DNA of 64,000 nt, taken from assembly GCA_000611775.1 (NCBI GenBank), contig KK106981.1, positions 2,541,211 through 2,605,210 of the forward strand, read 5' to 3'. The position numbers and the translations under genes are program-made. Each line of letters starts with the position of its first letter. Within the stretch, counting starts at the first letter, position 1. The stretch is from Umbilicaria muhlenbergii (Eukaryota; Ascomycota; Lecanoromycetes; Umbilicariales; Umbilicariaceae). A model generated the notes under the pieces. That model did no database searches. It saw nothing but the letters and a program-made list of their open reading frames with translations, and was not told the origin of the DNA. This document shows, piece by piece, positions 1 through 12,481 of this stretch.

Positions 1-1230
1 CAGTGATACAAAAAAGCGATTATGAAGACAAAAGGGTATGTTTCAATGTTATATTGAATAGGCAACGATGTTATTGTGATAAACTGAGGAGTTGAAGCTA
101 GTGATGGTCATAACGTTGACGTAAATCAGGGGAAAACATAATATACCCTCTTGGAGTCTTGCCACATAGTCACAGGGGTTAACAGAAGCACAGCCTTCCG
201 GGTGCACATGACATGAAAGACATTCTCCCTTAATTAGAAGCTGCTTAATTCCATGGCACAACCCATGCCGACATTTACGGCACGGCAGCACTGAGAGAGA
301 GTGATGAAAGGCTTTCAAGGACGGAAGAGCAACGATAGGTTCGTTGGTTGAAGGCGGAAGCCCCCAGAACGACAAGTATTAACTGGACTGTGTGAAAAAC
401 ATGTTGCATGGAGCGCCGCAGCGCAGGTGGCATGAGAAGCTGGGAGACATGGAAATCCAGTAGAATCTTTGAGTAACAATAAGATATCTAATCAGATCAC
501 AGCGCTTGAGTGTGATTCCTCAGTGTGGAGACACAAATTAAGCTCAAAAAACCGAATAAAAAGGCGCACTTTTGAGGTGGCAGCAACAGTTGATGGAAAA
601 TTTTGACGGAAGGATGACGGTTGAGGAAGTCGGAACAGTGAGAGCAGTGAGATCATTGGGGCGGCAGGCAGATAGAGCAGGTGGGGGCCCCCTCCAGTAA
701 GTAATCAGAGGGCACAATGCCGCCGTGAAGACTCCAGTAGGATCTGCATAGTGCAAGGATTGAGAACGTAAGATCAGCATGTTGTATGGAGCTGTACACT
801 ATAGGGGATGACTCGCGCCTTGATACTGCATGCGCCACATGCAGAGATAGAGCAAAGACAGGTAGGTAGAGCATAGGTGTGAATTTCCACGCCTTAAGGG
901 TGGTGCAGTGAAGGCGGGGGGCGGCAGTGACAGTAAGGCAGCTAGCTGCTTTCAGAAGGCAGCGGATGAGAGGTGATGGCATGCATGCAGTCACACATGC
1001 AGTACCTTACTGAGGTGTGAGTCATCTGTACAGCTCTGTAGATGTATTTTACAGTATGGATGAAGTTGTGCAGGGCGCCTTGTTGCAAACTGGGTTGGCA
1101 CAGACAAAATTGGATAAAATGACATGGATTTTAACCGCATACACTTATTGGCCCTCTGTGTTCACACCATGTAATGTAACACTGCACAAGCCTGCTGTAA
1201 TACTTATCAGAAAGGATGAACTACCTTAAT
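1..1230. other. Non-repetitive-looking flank with balanced base composition
   Basis: This stretch differs from the rest of the window. It keeps CpG and TGG/CCA words and mixed GC content, and it shows none of the shared LTR or pol sequence seen later. It contains several short reading frames on the minus strand (49-375, 544-780, 653-994) and one on the plus strand (1017-1229). Only 49-375 has anything like a motif. The 653-994 frame gives a Ser/Leu/Cys-rich product of 113 residues that I do not recognise, and it overlaps 544-780 in another frame, so at most one of them is real. This may be the edge of ordinary host sequence, or a younger repeat. Introns could be present, but I cannot place them. 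Confidence 0.5.
49..375 (-). CDS. Short Cys/His-rich reading frame, possible zinc-binding fragment
   Basis: An open frame of 108 codons with an ATG at 375. The middle carries a CRKCRHGLCHG word, followed about 17 residues after the second Cys by CLSCHVHPEGC. This gives two close CxxC pairs that could bind zinc. The leader before the first pair, with a leucine-rich run ending in SVLPCRKC, recalls the start of the fungal OrsD/DUF3505 type of Cys-rich domain, where a short hydrophobic stretch leads into a CxxC. That is a resemblance from memory only. No intron or partner exon could be defined, and the frame may be an exon or fragment of a larger gene. The base composition is unlike the decayed repeats next door. 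Confidence 0.3.
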   Translation of the reverse strand: MSFWGLPPSTNEPIVALPSLKAFHHSLSVLPCRKCRHGLCHGIKQLLIKGECLSCHVHPEGCASVNPCDYVARLQEGILCFPLIYVNVMTITSFNSSVYHNNIVAYSI

Positions 1231-1811
1231 GTACCTAGGCACCCTTTTTCATAGCAGTGTTAGCTGAACACTGCTAAATATTTGAGAATGCACTGCAGTT
1301 TACTGCACTGCTGCAACACTGTGTACATTAGTATGACAAAAATATTTATTGAAATTAACATTTGAGCAAGTAGAAAACAAAGTTGCTTAGCAATCTCATC
1401 TTTTTTAAAATAATACTGATAATATTAAGCAGTTCACTACCTGATTGTATACATATTTATTCTTTTTAAGAAAATAAGTTTATTATTAATCACTTGTTAT
1501 TGGCTGACCTGTGCCTTCACATTTAATTCAAGACACTAAGAGCATCTTGTGAGCAAGCAAAGATATTATCAAAGACATTATCATTAAAGATGCAGGTTTT
1601 GTCATGTATTTTAACTGTATAAACAGGTCTTATTGTGTGTTTTTGAAGAAAAAAGTGATTTACTTTGCTATTTTGTTAAGCATAAATAACTTTGCATCTA
1701 TGATAAAACCTCTGTTGAGAGAAGTATATACTGATAACTTGAGATTAACTTGAAGGTTTTGTTTTTGATTTAATATATATAAGTATTTTTTTACCTGTTA
1801 ACAGTTACTTT
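1231..1811. other. AT-rich transition zone, nothing recognised
   Basis: Composition shifts here from balanced to AT-rich. No reading frame of note, no LTR match and no tandem repeat was found. It forms the left flank of the solo LTR at 1812. Confidence 0.5.
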
Positions 1812-2041
1812 TGTCAGGACTATGCAGATTATGAATTAATGCATGTGTTTTAACAGCTGACATTTAGCTACAGAGAAGAATTTTAGTCTAAGGAGCAAAA
1901 GGGAGAAAAAGCATGAAGATTAAAATCTTTATATGCATGTTAAACTCACTAATCTAATTGCTGTTAACCCGTTCAGTCATTCAGTTCAGTACATTATTTG
2001 AATCATTCAGTTCAGTTCAACATTTAGGTGTAAATTTGATA
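1812..2041 (-). repeat. Solo LTR of family B (Ty3/gypsy)
   Basis: It matches the two LTRs of the complete B element at 27455-27685 and 33115-33345 and the LTR at 62720-62949 along its whole 230 bp, from TGTCA to TGATA. No B internal sequence lies on either side. The 5-bp flanks (acttt before, atttt after) differ by one transition, so a target duplication is possible but not certain. The sequence to the right belongs to a C element and the sequence to the left does not match C. The orientation follows the B copies, which all run in the minus direction in this window. Confidence 0.85.
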
Positions 2042-2532
2042 ATTTTATAATTCAAATAATGATCTAACTCTTCAAGGCAGAGCTTCACAGAAAGGTGTTT
2101 AATTTAATATATATACTGCTGAAAGTAAAAATAATCTTTCATACAGTAGAGGTCTTCATCTTTGACTCACTTTTTATAACAGACATATTTCAGAGCTGAA
2201 GATGAATTTAATGTAAATCATTCATAAGTTTTAAGCTCAGTCTGCCTAGTATGTTCCTTCTCACTTATGAGTAAAATCTTCACAAGTTGAATTCTAATAT
2301 TCATCATAATGAACTCCTCAGAGAATGTAGAAGTGATGTGTCATGACTGAGAATCAAAGATGATAAAATCATCTTGAATTGTTGCTTGTGAGGTTTCTGA
2401 AGCAGTTGATAAAATTATTATAAAAGCTGATTGAGGAGCTTGTGAGCTTTTAATTATTCTTGCTGAACAATATTCTTACAATGAATTGAAGCAATAAAAC
2501 TGTAAGTGTATTACTGTGAGATAATATCTTAA

Positions 2533-2965
2533 TGTTACACCTCTCACTAGACGGTACCTGGTTGGTACGCGTAGCAGGCGTACATGTGATATCACTCATG
2601 ATGTTCAGAGCATGAGCACCTTGAGCACCTGACTGCTCATGATGTTTAAAGCATGAGCACCTTGAGCACCTGATCACTCATGATGCTCAGGGCATGAGCA
2701 CCCTGAGCAGTAAGATTACACATGTAGAACAGTACAATCACACATGAGTCTTTTAAAGTATTATATAATCACAGGTAGATTCATAGTTAGGAGCTCATGC
2801 TCAACTCATGTATTAAATGCAATCTCATAAGTTTACTGCCTTCTAGCCTATTCAAGTCTACATGTAATCAGTAGTTCATTGAACCAAGCGCCGTGGTTAG
2901 ATGAACATTGATATAATTCATTAAATGATTGTATTATCCCCGTCACTATGACATCACCTGTTACA
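2533..2965 (+). repeat. 5' LTR of element A
   Basis: 433 bp from TGTTACA to TGTTACA, the same length as the copy at 8700. The first half holds three imperfect repeats of about 40 bp built from the words GAGCACCTTGAGCACCTG and CTCATGATG. The second half (from about 2763) is shared with the D LTRs. Confidence 0.92.
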
Positions 2966-5900
2966 CTTTGAGCATCATCATCAGAATATCAGTTATGAAA
3001 TGAACTGTGACTCAAGAGTCCCTCAGAAGAATGACAGCCTTCAGTCATGACCTGTCAGTTGTTGAGAGCCTGACATCATCAGGGACAAAGATCAAGATCT
3101 CATCATCAGATAAGTTCTTAAAGGAATGTAGAATGTTGAGTTCATTCCTCACTCAGCTTGATACTTACATTCACCTCAATCATATTATGTTCAAGAAGGA
3201 GTCTGACAAAGTATTATATGCATTCTTCTACTTAAGGTCTGATGCTCTCAATTGATTTGAGCTGACCCTCTGAGATTATATGAAAAACAAGAAGAAGGAT
3301 CATGATGATGAAATGAATGAAATCTTCTTCAGTTTAAAGGAGTTCAAGAAGCAGATAAGAATCATGTTTAAGACTGTTGATCAAGAAAGAATCATGAAGT
3401 GAGAAATCTGCAATATTGTGCAGAAAGAAGCTGTCATGATGTATGCAGTCAATTTTCAAAGACATGTCACATATATGAATTGAGACAACACTGCCTTGAC
3501 TGCGCAGTATTATAAGGGCTTGAAGGACTTCATCAAAGATGAAATCTCTTAATCAGAGTGATCAAGCACCTTAGTCAAAATGATTGAAAAGTCAGTCATT
3601 ATCAACAACCGCGTGTATGAAAGATTTATGAAAAAAAGCCAAAAGAATTATGTACTGCCAAAGGTGAATAAGCCTCATGAAAGCACTCAGTATAACAATC
3701 AACTCTATTACAGCCCTCAGCTGATGAAAATTGATGTGACTTTCTGAAGGAATTGATTTCAGAGGGGAATCAAGCAATTGTCAAAGGATACAAAAGTTAA
3801 AGGGAATTGTTATAGCTGTGGGAAGTCAGGACATTTCACATGCAATTATTGAGTCTCAACAAAAGCCTTTTCATCAAAGAAGAAGAAGACTTATGCTGCT
3901 GTGTTAAAAAAGTCAGCACTGAAGCAATCAGTTCAGCACAACATTATGTCTTAAACAGCTTGTTACAATGACAGCTGTACAGTTCATCAGAGTGACAAAG
4001 ACAGCTCTGAATGATTTTCATGTCAACTGAAGAAGACAAAGGAGTATGCTGCAACCTTTTACAGGAACTTCATCATAGATGTAGAGAAACATCAAGTCAG
4101 GTGAAAGCAGTTCAACTTAAAAGATAATTATGTTAACAGTGATGATATGATACCCTCATTTAGTGAGGAAGAAGACTTCATGAAAGTAGCATCCTCTGAA
4201 GATTCAGGAGAACTTATGAAGAAGAACAACAATAAGTGATTAACTACTCATGAAGAAAGGTGAATTCAAACATACACTGAAATACTCAACACTCTCAGCA
4301 AGAAAGAGGAGTACATGAAGTGAATAAAAAAGATAAAAAATCAGATCCTTTACATTATCTGAGATGCATTTATGCAGAGTTAAAACTGTGAAGAGATCAA
4401 TTATCAAGATATAATCAAGAAGACACCCCTGAAAGGTTCTCAGTTCATCATCAGAGGAAGATATGTTACCCTTAATGAAGCACACATCTCACGGGAACTT
4501 CATATGAAAGTATGAGAACTCTGAAGTGAATACTTTAAGAGAGATCTGAGCAAACATTCATCTCAGAGAGTGAATTCAGAAGACTTTGAGTATGTAGAGA
4601 AGAACTTAAGTTTCTTCTCTTTTAATTCAAAAAACTAGAAGGCCCTTCAGGTCAGAGGTCTCTGAAGATGTTTACTTCAAAGCCTTCAAGCAGTGAATGA
4701 CAACAAGAGTTCATCACTGCAGCACAGGAAGACATGAGCAATTTTCATGTTTAAATTAAAGTCAACAGTCAGTCAGCATGACTGTTAATAGACAGCAGCT
4801 GCACAGGGAACTTCATGAACCTGAAATTTGCTGTGAAACACACAATCTGAACACAGGTGAAGCAGAATCCCTTTAAACTTCAAGGGTTCAATGAGACCTT
4901 TATGAAACATAATAATGAGTGAGTAAATTGAGAGACGGTTCCTACACTTATGCATTTAGGTCAACATTGAGAAAAGATTCAATTCAACATAATGAAGCAA
5001 TCAGGGAGTGATATAGTCCTGAGAATATCATGACTCTGAGTGGTCAATTCAATGATTGATTGAGCTGAAAATGAGATATACTTTGTTAAGAGTGATAATT
5101 TAAATAAATTATATTCAGTCCTGAACTCACCTGAAGGTGTGAAGATCTTCACTATGTCAACAGAAGAAACACATGAGGAATTGAAGAATCTTAATGCAAA
5201 GATACTGTGAAGCAGGTGAGTTGAAGATGATTAAAACTCTGTTATCAAGCTATCTATTCCTAAAGAATATAAAGACTTCAAGGAATTGTTTACAGCTGTA
5301 AAAGATCAGGACGTCTTGCTGAAACATTAAGAATGAGATCATGAAATCAAGATCATGAAAGGTTGCACATCAACAAAGTAACTTATTTACTCATTGTCAC
5401 CTCAGAAGTTAAACACTTTATGAGAATACCTAGAGGAGAACTTATGAAAAGGATTCATATGAGAATCTTAATCTTCAGCTGAATATTCAATACTGTTCAT
5501 GCCAAAATCTGATGGTTCACTTTGATTGTGCGTTGACTATCAAGCATTGAACAACATTATCATTAAGAACAGTTACCCTTTGTCACTCATTTTGAAACTG
5601 CAGGATCAGTTTCAGAGGGTACAATGATTCATCAAGTTCAATATTTCAGGAGCCTTCAACCAGATTCATATTAAAGAAGGAGATGAATGAAAAACTGTGT
5701 TCTGAATAAGATCTGAACTCTATGAGTACCTGGTAATGCCTTTTAAATTAATGAACGCGTCAGCAACTTTTCAGGCTTTTATCAATAATGTACTGTGAGA
5801 GTACTTGAATCAGTTCATGATCATCTACCTCAATGACATACTGATCTACTTCAAGATGAAGGAGCAGCATGTTCAGCATGTTCAAAAAGTCCTGCAAGCA

Positions 5901-8166
5901 CTTCAAGATGCAGGATTACAGGTAAAGCCTGAGAAAAGTCTTTTTCATTTCAAGGAAGTACACTTCCTAGGCTTCATAATAACATCAGAAGGGTTACAGA
6001 TGAACTTAAAGAAAATATGATCTGTGATTGAATAATTAATATCAAAGAACATCAAGGAAGTGCAGTTCTTCCTTGAGTTCATGAACTTCTATAAGAAGTT
6101 TATCAAAAAGTATTCAAAAATCACATCACCTCTAACAGAGTTGATCAAGAAGAATCAGAAATTCAAGTGATCACTTGAAGCACAAAAAGCCTTTGATGAG
6201 TTGAAGAAGAGATTCACTTCTCAATCAATTCTCATGAGTTTTGACCCTGAGAAACTTATTACGCTCAAGACAGACGCGTCAGATAAAGCTATAAAAGCAT
6301 GCATTAATCAATCAAATGATAAGAGACGTCTACAGTCAGTAGCTTTCTATTCAAGAAAGTTTTCAAGCGCTGAAATGAGTTATGAGATACATGACAAGAA
6401 GCTGTTAACAATTGTCAATGCATTTAAATAATGACGTGTGTATCTGAAAGGATCTAAACATGAGGTTCAGGTATATTCAGATCATAAGAATCTGTTATAT
6501 TTCATGACAACAAAAGTCTTAAATAGAAGACAGGTACGTTGATCAGAAGAATTATCACAGTACAATTTCAAAATTCATTATCAAAAGGATTCAAAGAACA
6601 TCAAAGTGAACATTCTCAGTTAATGAGCTGATTACTTACAAGATAAGTCAGTCATCAGTCATGTTATCCTTCAGGAAGATGAGCAAGAAAACATGTCTTT
6701 CAATAAACAGTTCAACCTCATCATACAGGTAGAGGACAACATTTTTAAAAATGAGATTCAAAAAGTATTGAAGAATGACAAGCTAGCACAGCAGGTTCTT
6801 CAGAATATTAAAGATCATGAAAGCTTCAAAAAGAAGAAAGACTTACTACTTTTTCAAGGCTTGATCTATGTTCCTATTAGCCTTCAATAAAAGCTAATAG
6901 AGGAAAGTCATTTCAACAGGACACATGATCACCAAGGAATTAATAAAATGATAAAACAACTCACAAGAACATATTACTTCTCACACATGAGAAAGAAGGT
7001 CAAAGAGATCATTTAAAAGTATGACATCTGCTGAAGAAGCAAAGCAGATCAACATAAATCATACAGTTTACTTAAATCATCAAAGACATCATCAAGATCA
7101 TGAGCAAGCATCACATTAAACTTTGTAGTTAAGCTATCAAGATCAAAAGAACCTCTGATGAAAACAGTCTACAATTCAATATTAATTATCACTGACAGAC
7201 TCATGAAGTATGAATACTTCATATCTTATAATGAAGCATCATCAGCAGAGGAACTTGCATATATGTTTTTAAGAATCATAACAGTCAATCATGAGCTGCT
7301 GAAAGAGATAATCTCTGATAAAGATAAACTCTTTACCTTCAAGTTCTGAAAATCATTAGTGGATCAGTTGAGAATACATCACAAGTTATCAACATCATAT
7401 CATCCTCAGATGAATGAGCAAACAGAACAGTTAAATTAAACTATGAAATAATATTTATGATGTTATGTTAATTATCAGCAGACTAATTGAGTGAAACTCT
7501 TGCTGATAACTCAGTTAGCATATAATTCAGCAACAACAGAGACAACTGAAGTATCATCATTCTACATCAATTACAGTTTCAACCCGGCTATGAATGAGGT
7601 CAGGGGACTAATAATGATAGCACAGAGAGCAAAAGTACAAGTGAATCACCTCAAGAATCTGCACAAAATGTTGCAGAGGAACATCAAATTCACCTCAGAA
7701 AGATCAGCAGTATATTATAATAAAAAGAGAGCTAAAGGACCTACTCTCAAAGAGGAGGATAAAATATATCTTTTATGTCACAATATCAAGACAAAGTGAC
7801 CTAACAACAAATTAAACCACATGAAGTTGAGACCTTTTCAAATTGCAAAAACTAAGGAAAGTGTCAACTATGAGCTTGAGCTCTCACCCACTATGTAAAT
7901 ACACTCAGTATTTCATGTATCACTACTTGAACCAGCAGATCTGAAAACATCAATATAAGAAAAATCATCAGAGATCAACCTGAAGAGTCAAGATGCTGAA
8001 TTTGAGGTAGAAGAAATTCTAGATCAGCAAGACATAAATGATAAGTCACACTACTTGATCAAATGAAAAGGATATGACAGTGAAGGAAACACATGAGAGT
8101 CAGAGGAAAATCTCACTCATTATGTGATGAAACTGCAACAGTTCCATCAAAGAAACCTGCAAGAAG

Positions 8167-8570
8167 TCAATTCACATCACTGAGACTGAAAGCTTCAGGT
8201 GCAAGAAAGTTGAGTGAAGGCTCAGTAGAAAAGTCAGCAGCTACAGCAGTCATGCACTCATTTATCTTCAACTCTTCAATGTTTTGAAGTTCAGTACAGA
8301 TCAAGTCTGACTGTTTCTTTCTCAGAAAAGTAATTTGTTTGTGAAGCCTTTTCTTCTTCACTTTTATTTTTCACTTTTGTGTCATGACAGCATTCTTTTC
8401 CTTTTTTAAATGATGAATCTTCATGCTCACCTTGTTGATCTCCTCTGAAGATATGAACAAGTCACAAGAGATGCTCAGTCAAACACAGGTGTCACACTTA
8501 TTGTAATCATTCAACATCTTGCACTCCTTGTCATCAGTTAAGCAGTGACTACACAATTGCATGACAATTC
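8167..8570 (-). pseudogene. Antisense accessory frame of element A: six-Cys cluster plus helical segment
   Basis: The frame lies on the strand opposite to gag-pol, between chromodomain and 3' LTR. The cluster at 8464-8553 has cysteines spaced 2-6-8-2-6, the spacing of the fungal Zn(II)2Cys6 binuclear cluster; CSHC and KCDTC are visible. About 100 bp on, in the same frame, 8167-8361 encodes a charged, leucine-rich segment beginning near KKKRLHKQITFLRKK, likely helical or a coiled coil. The element D copy at 61690-62025 repeats both parts, and a lone copy of the helical part lies at 9600-9785. The likely role is a DNA- or protein-binding accessory protein; function is unknown. This copy is broken. 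Confidence 0.6.
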
Positions 8571-8699
8571 ATTCATTCTCAGTGATTGAATCAGTCAGAT
8601 GAGAATGATGAGAAGTAGACAACTTCTTCTTTCTGATACTGAATGAAGACATGAGGAAGGTTGAGTTTTCAAGGATGAAAATGTTGAGAGGAGAGTTAA

Positions 8700-9132
8700 T
8701 GTTACATCTCTTGTTAAATGATACCTGATTGATACGTGTAGCAGGTGTACATGTGATATCACTCATGATGTTTAAAGCATGAGCACCTTGAGCACCTGAT
8801 CACTCATGATGCTCAGAGCATGAGCACCTTGAGCACCTGACTGCTCATGATGCTCAGAGCATGAGCACCCTGAGCAGTAAGATTACACACATAAAACAGT
8901 ACAGTCACACATGAGTCTTCTAGAGTACTATATAATCACAGGTAAATTCATAGTTAGGAGCTCATGCTCAACTCATGTATTGAATGTAATCTCATAGGTC
9001 TACTGCCTTCTAGCTTATTTAAATCTACATGTGATCAGTAGTTCATTGAACCAAGTGCCGTGGTTAGATGAACATTGATATAGTTCATTGAATGATTATA
9101 TTATCCCTGTCACTACGACACCACCTGTTACA
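8700..9132 (+). repeat. 3' LTR of element A
   Basis: 433 bp and aligned without gaps to 2533-2965. It is followed directly by the second CTTAA target copy. An open stretch on the opposite strand begins inside this LTR at 8766 and runs into the antisense frame of the element. Confidence 0.92.
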
Positions 9133-9560
9133 CTTAACTAAGGAATTATAAAGCTATGTGACAATAATAACTTAAACTTATAGTTGATGATTCACAATAA
9201 TATAATATTGCTAGTAATTAGAGAATTATTATTAAGAAAGAAAGTAAGACATGCTTTAACCTCATAATATATCTCTTTTGAAGTTAACCTGCTTAAAGAA
9301 GATCTCATGAAGTAATTACTTCAGTGAAGCTGTCTTCATAAGATGTTCATTACTGAATTACATCTTCATGAGATGTCATCAATGATGTTAACTCTTTTAA
9401 TCACTTTCATGAAGTGTCAGAAGTGATGTTTATTGATTGAACTTTCTCATGAAATTAATTTGTTAATAAAAATTACTTTTGCAAGATTGTGCTATTGTTA
9501 AACATAATCTTTTTTATTTTAAACTAGCACTTAATGAGTTTTGTACACTGAATGCTCACA

Positions 9561-11390
9561 ATTTCTTTTTAAGAGATTTCTCATATGAGCAAGGAAATTT
9601 TTTAATTGCATGAAGAGAAATAAACTCAAGCAGGAACTGTTTAAAGTTAAATTAAAAAAAAAGAAACTTCATAAACAATTATCTTTACTGAAAAAGTGAT
9701 AAAATAAGCTCATATAAACTGAGTTTTATAATATTAAAAAGCTGAAAGTGAATGAGGCTGCAGCAGTTATTAATATAATTAATTTTTTCATAATTAATCT
9801 CTTGTTTTTACTTGATGATATGAATATCATGTTAACTCTGTCATTTTGAGAAAACTTGAGTTTTATTAATAAAACTGCTGAAAAAACTTTAAGAAGTTGA
9901 AGCTTTTCTGTGACTTTTATGTCATTTCAATATCTTTATATTTTTTTCACTTTACTAAATAATGAAGTTGATTATTAATTTTTTATGTATTTAAAATTTT
10001 TTTAACTTTATATTCTTGATCTTGTTTATTATTAATGTTTAATAAATACAACTGCACTGAGGTTTCTGAGTGTGCTAATTTTAGTAGGAAAATATAAACT
10101 ACTGAATATATTTTTATCTCATTTAATAATTAAAGTTCATAATTATTCTTCCCTTTTACTTTCTTAATTTTAAAAGATCTTAATTTTATATAATTTAATT
10201 TCATGCTTGACTTGATTGTCTTGATGTTTTTTTTTAAAAAAAAAATCTTTTTCTTTTTAAGAGTAAGTCCTTTACTCTTTTTTTAATTATAATATATCAT
10301 TAATTATTATAACAGGAATATAATATTTTTTGTTAATTACTTATATATTATCTTCAGTAGTTTTATGTTCACTTGTGTTTAATTTATTATGAGTTGTAAT
10401 CTTCTTAATTCTTTAACTATATTTGAGTAAAATTTGTAGTTAACATAAAATAATGAATACTCTGTTATAATAATTTTTAAGATGTTGTAGATTAACTATG
10501 CAATTTGTAATAAAGTTACTCAGTTGTTTTAATGATAATTAATATAATATCATAAGTACTATTTTAATATTTAATTTAGTTATTCAGTTTGATTATTCAT
10601 CTATGAATAATTAATTATTAATAACTTGTAATATATTCTCAACTGATTTATAAGAGATTTTCAGAACTTAAATATAAATAACTTATCTTAATTTAATATA
10701 AATTCTTTAGGTATGACATGTTCTACAGTGATTAATTTTAAAAATATGTAAATTAACTATTCTGCTTACAGTGACTGTTGAGACAGAATAAAATAAAAAT
10801 TTTAATCTTTATCTTATTTTAATCTTGTCTCATCTTGATGATGATTTTTTAGTTTTATTCTGATTTTATTAATAAAATAAAACAGAAATAATCTTGTTGT
10901 CTCTACATCATTAATATATTATGATGACAGTAACTTAAGTTTAATTTGATGAGACATGATATAATATTACATTAAGTTAAATATCATTTAAGGAGTCATC
11001 AGTTCACATTTTATAATAAATTATTATATTTGATTATAAAATTATTAAATTGAGTTTTAATATAATCTGCATATGATTAACTGTATTTACTGAATTAAAG
11101 CATTAAATTTACTCATATATTATTTTACAAGTGTCAAATTCTTTAACTGCATTATGAATTAAGCACAAGAATGTTCATCATAAGATAAAAAACTTAAGCA
11201 GATCATGTTTTTGAGAGAGCACAAAATTATTAAAACTCATGTATCAACTTATAAAGAAGTAACAATATATATCATCTTTCATCTGAAGACTCAAGAACAT
11301 CCTGAAGTATTTAAATTTATTAAATAAAAAGTTTATTATAAGATAAAAATCTTCTTACTGAATCATAAATAATAAATTAATTTGCAAATA
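9561..11390. other. Very AT-rich old repeat sequence
   Basis: This lies between the C LTR and element E(minus) and is among the most AT-rich stretches of the window. One part, about 9600-9785 on the plus strand, matches the helical segment of the antisense frame of elements A and D at the level of encoded words (for example KKKLHKQLSLLKK). The rest shows no alignable pol motif, LTR or frame of note. I infer the remains of a very old A/D-like element in minus orientation. Confidence 0.45.
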
Positions 11391-11666
11391 TGTAAGAGGT
11401 TGATTTATGATGATCATCATATCTAGTGTAAACAGGGTGTCATAGGCAGTAAAGTCATGATAAAGTCAATGCAGTGATTATACATCTTTTATTCAGTGAG
11501 AAAAACACTGATCACTGAGGAAGAAGATCTCTTCCTTCACATGCAGAGTTTTCACTTAATGCTTAAATGTTACTCATTGAGTCATTTTATATAAGTGAGT
11601 TATAATGATGTACTGTCATACTGTTGTACTGTTGTACTGTCATATTATTATATGATGACTCTGACA
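11391..11666 (-). repeat. 3' LTR of element E (minus)
   Basis: 276 bp and the reverse complement of the E LTR at 50608-50885. It is preceded by the AAATA target copy. Confidence 0.9.
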
Positions 11667-12481
11667 CAGCATTTCCCTTCTCATGATGTCATCCTCAGGG
11701 TCAACTGATCACTCATAAATGTCATTATGACATCATAACAGTTGAGGTTGTAGAGTGAGTATGTTGAGGTTGTAAAGTGATCACATGAGACTGCATTAAA
11801 ATAAGACTGATCACATGCTCTCATTTAATTGTGATAATATCATGCCTGGCAGTAAGTTCTTCATAACATAAACATCAAAATCAATATGTTTATTATAAGT
11901 TTAAAACACCTCTTTCTTATGTTTCTTCTTCATCATTTCTTTTATAATATATCATCATACTTCTCACTGCTCCTCTGCTGCTCATTGAGTGATGTGATGA
12001 CTTCATGATGTTATCCTCATTGCAGAGGTTTTTACCTCATGAAGGGAGTGTTATGAAGCTTACAATTCACAGTTTAATATTCTTTGCAGTGTCATACTTT
12101 CTGTCATACATGATATGAATGCTGACATAATGTATATAGCTCATCAACATCTGAACGCTTGAACTCATGATCATGAACAACAGTGAAGACTCATCTCTGC
12201 TGAGCAAGCCTGTCAACCTTCATACTCAATGTGATGAGGAGAGCTCTGAGGCATCATCATTAATAAATGAGCTCATAATGATTGACATCTTCAGAAAAAG
12301 ATGAGAAAACAGAGTAATAAAATGATCTGTTCAACACTTGAAGAGAGTTAAACATTTATTTTTAAATGATGTCTCTGACAGAGGTTTTTGCTCTGTGTGA
12401 TGTCATGATGATACCTTGCTGTCAGCTCATGTGCAGCAGGCTCATCATCATGAGTGTGTGATTTAAAAGAACTTCAATCAC

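Larger units (their letters stand above)
2533..9132 (+). mobile_element. Family A: complete but broken Ty3/gypsy chromovirus
   Basis: A 6.6-kb LTR retrotransposon with 433-bp LTRs at both ends and a perfect CTTAA target duplication (2528-2532 and 9133-9137). Parts in order: gag (about 3000-3800) ending in a CCHC zinc knuckle at 3808-3843; protease region near 4770-4830; reverse transcriptase about 5500-6010; RNase H about 6190-6600; integrase about 6880-7480; chromodomain about 7990-8150. The order and the C-terminal chromodomain define the chromovirus branch. Between the chromodomain and the 3' LTR lies an antisense frame, listed separately. The coding part has dozens of breaks. Hand count gives about 46 LTR differences in 433 bp, all transitions, so it is an old insertion. 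Confidence 0.93.
2042..9560 (-). mobile_element. Family C chromovirus fossil: 5' LTR and start of gag, split by element A
   Basis: Reading leftwards, the 455-bp C LTR runs from 9560 to 9133 and continues from 2532 to 2501. Element A occupies 2533-9132, between copies of CTTAA. After 2501 the leader and the first part of gag follow to 2042 and match the C copy at 39744-40210 closely. The piece ends abruptly at the solo B LTR, so most of this C element is gone. Taking out A and one CTTAA gives exactly 455 bp, the same as the C LTRs at 33954-34408 and 39289-39743. It is a broken, truncated fossil and is older than A. Confidence 0.85.

Noticed and set aside
2450-2677. Cys-rich minus-strand frame (75 codons) as a small secreted protein
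   Set aside because: It lies across the A LTR and the split C LTR. Its Cys-rich part is the GAGCA repeat read on the other strand.
2966-2990. Primer binding site after the A and D LTRs
   Set aside because: A shared leader (CTTTGAGCATCA) follows the LTRs in three copies, but I could not match it to a tRNA end with confidence.
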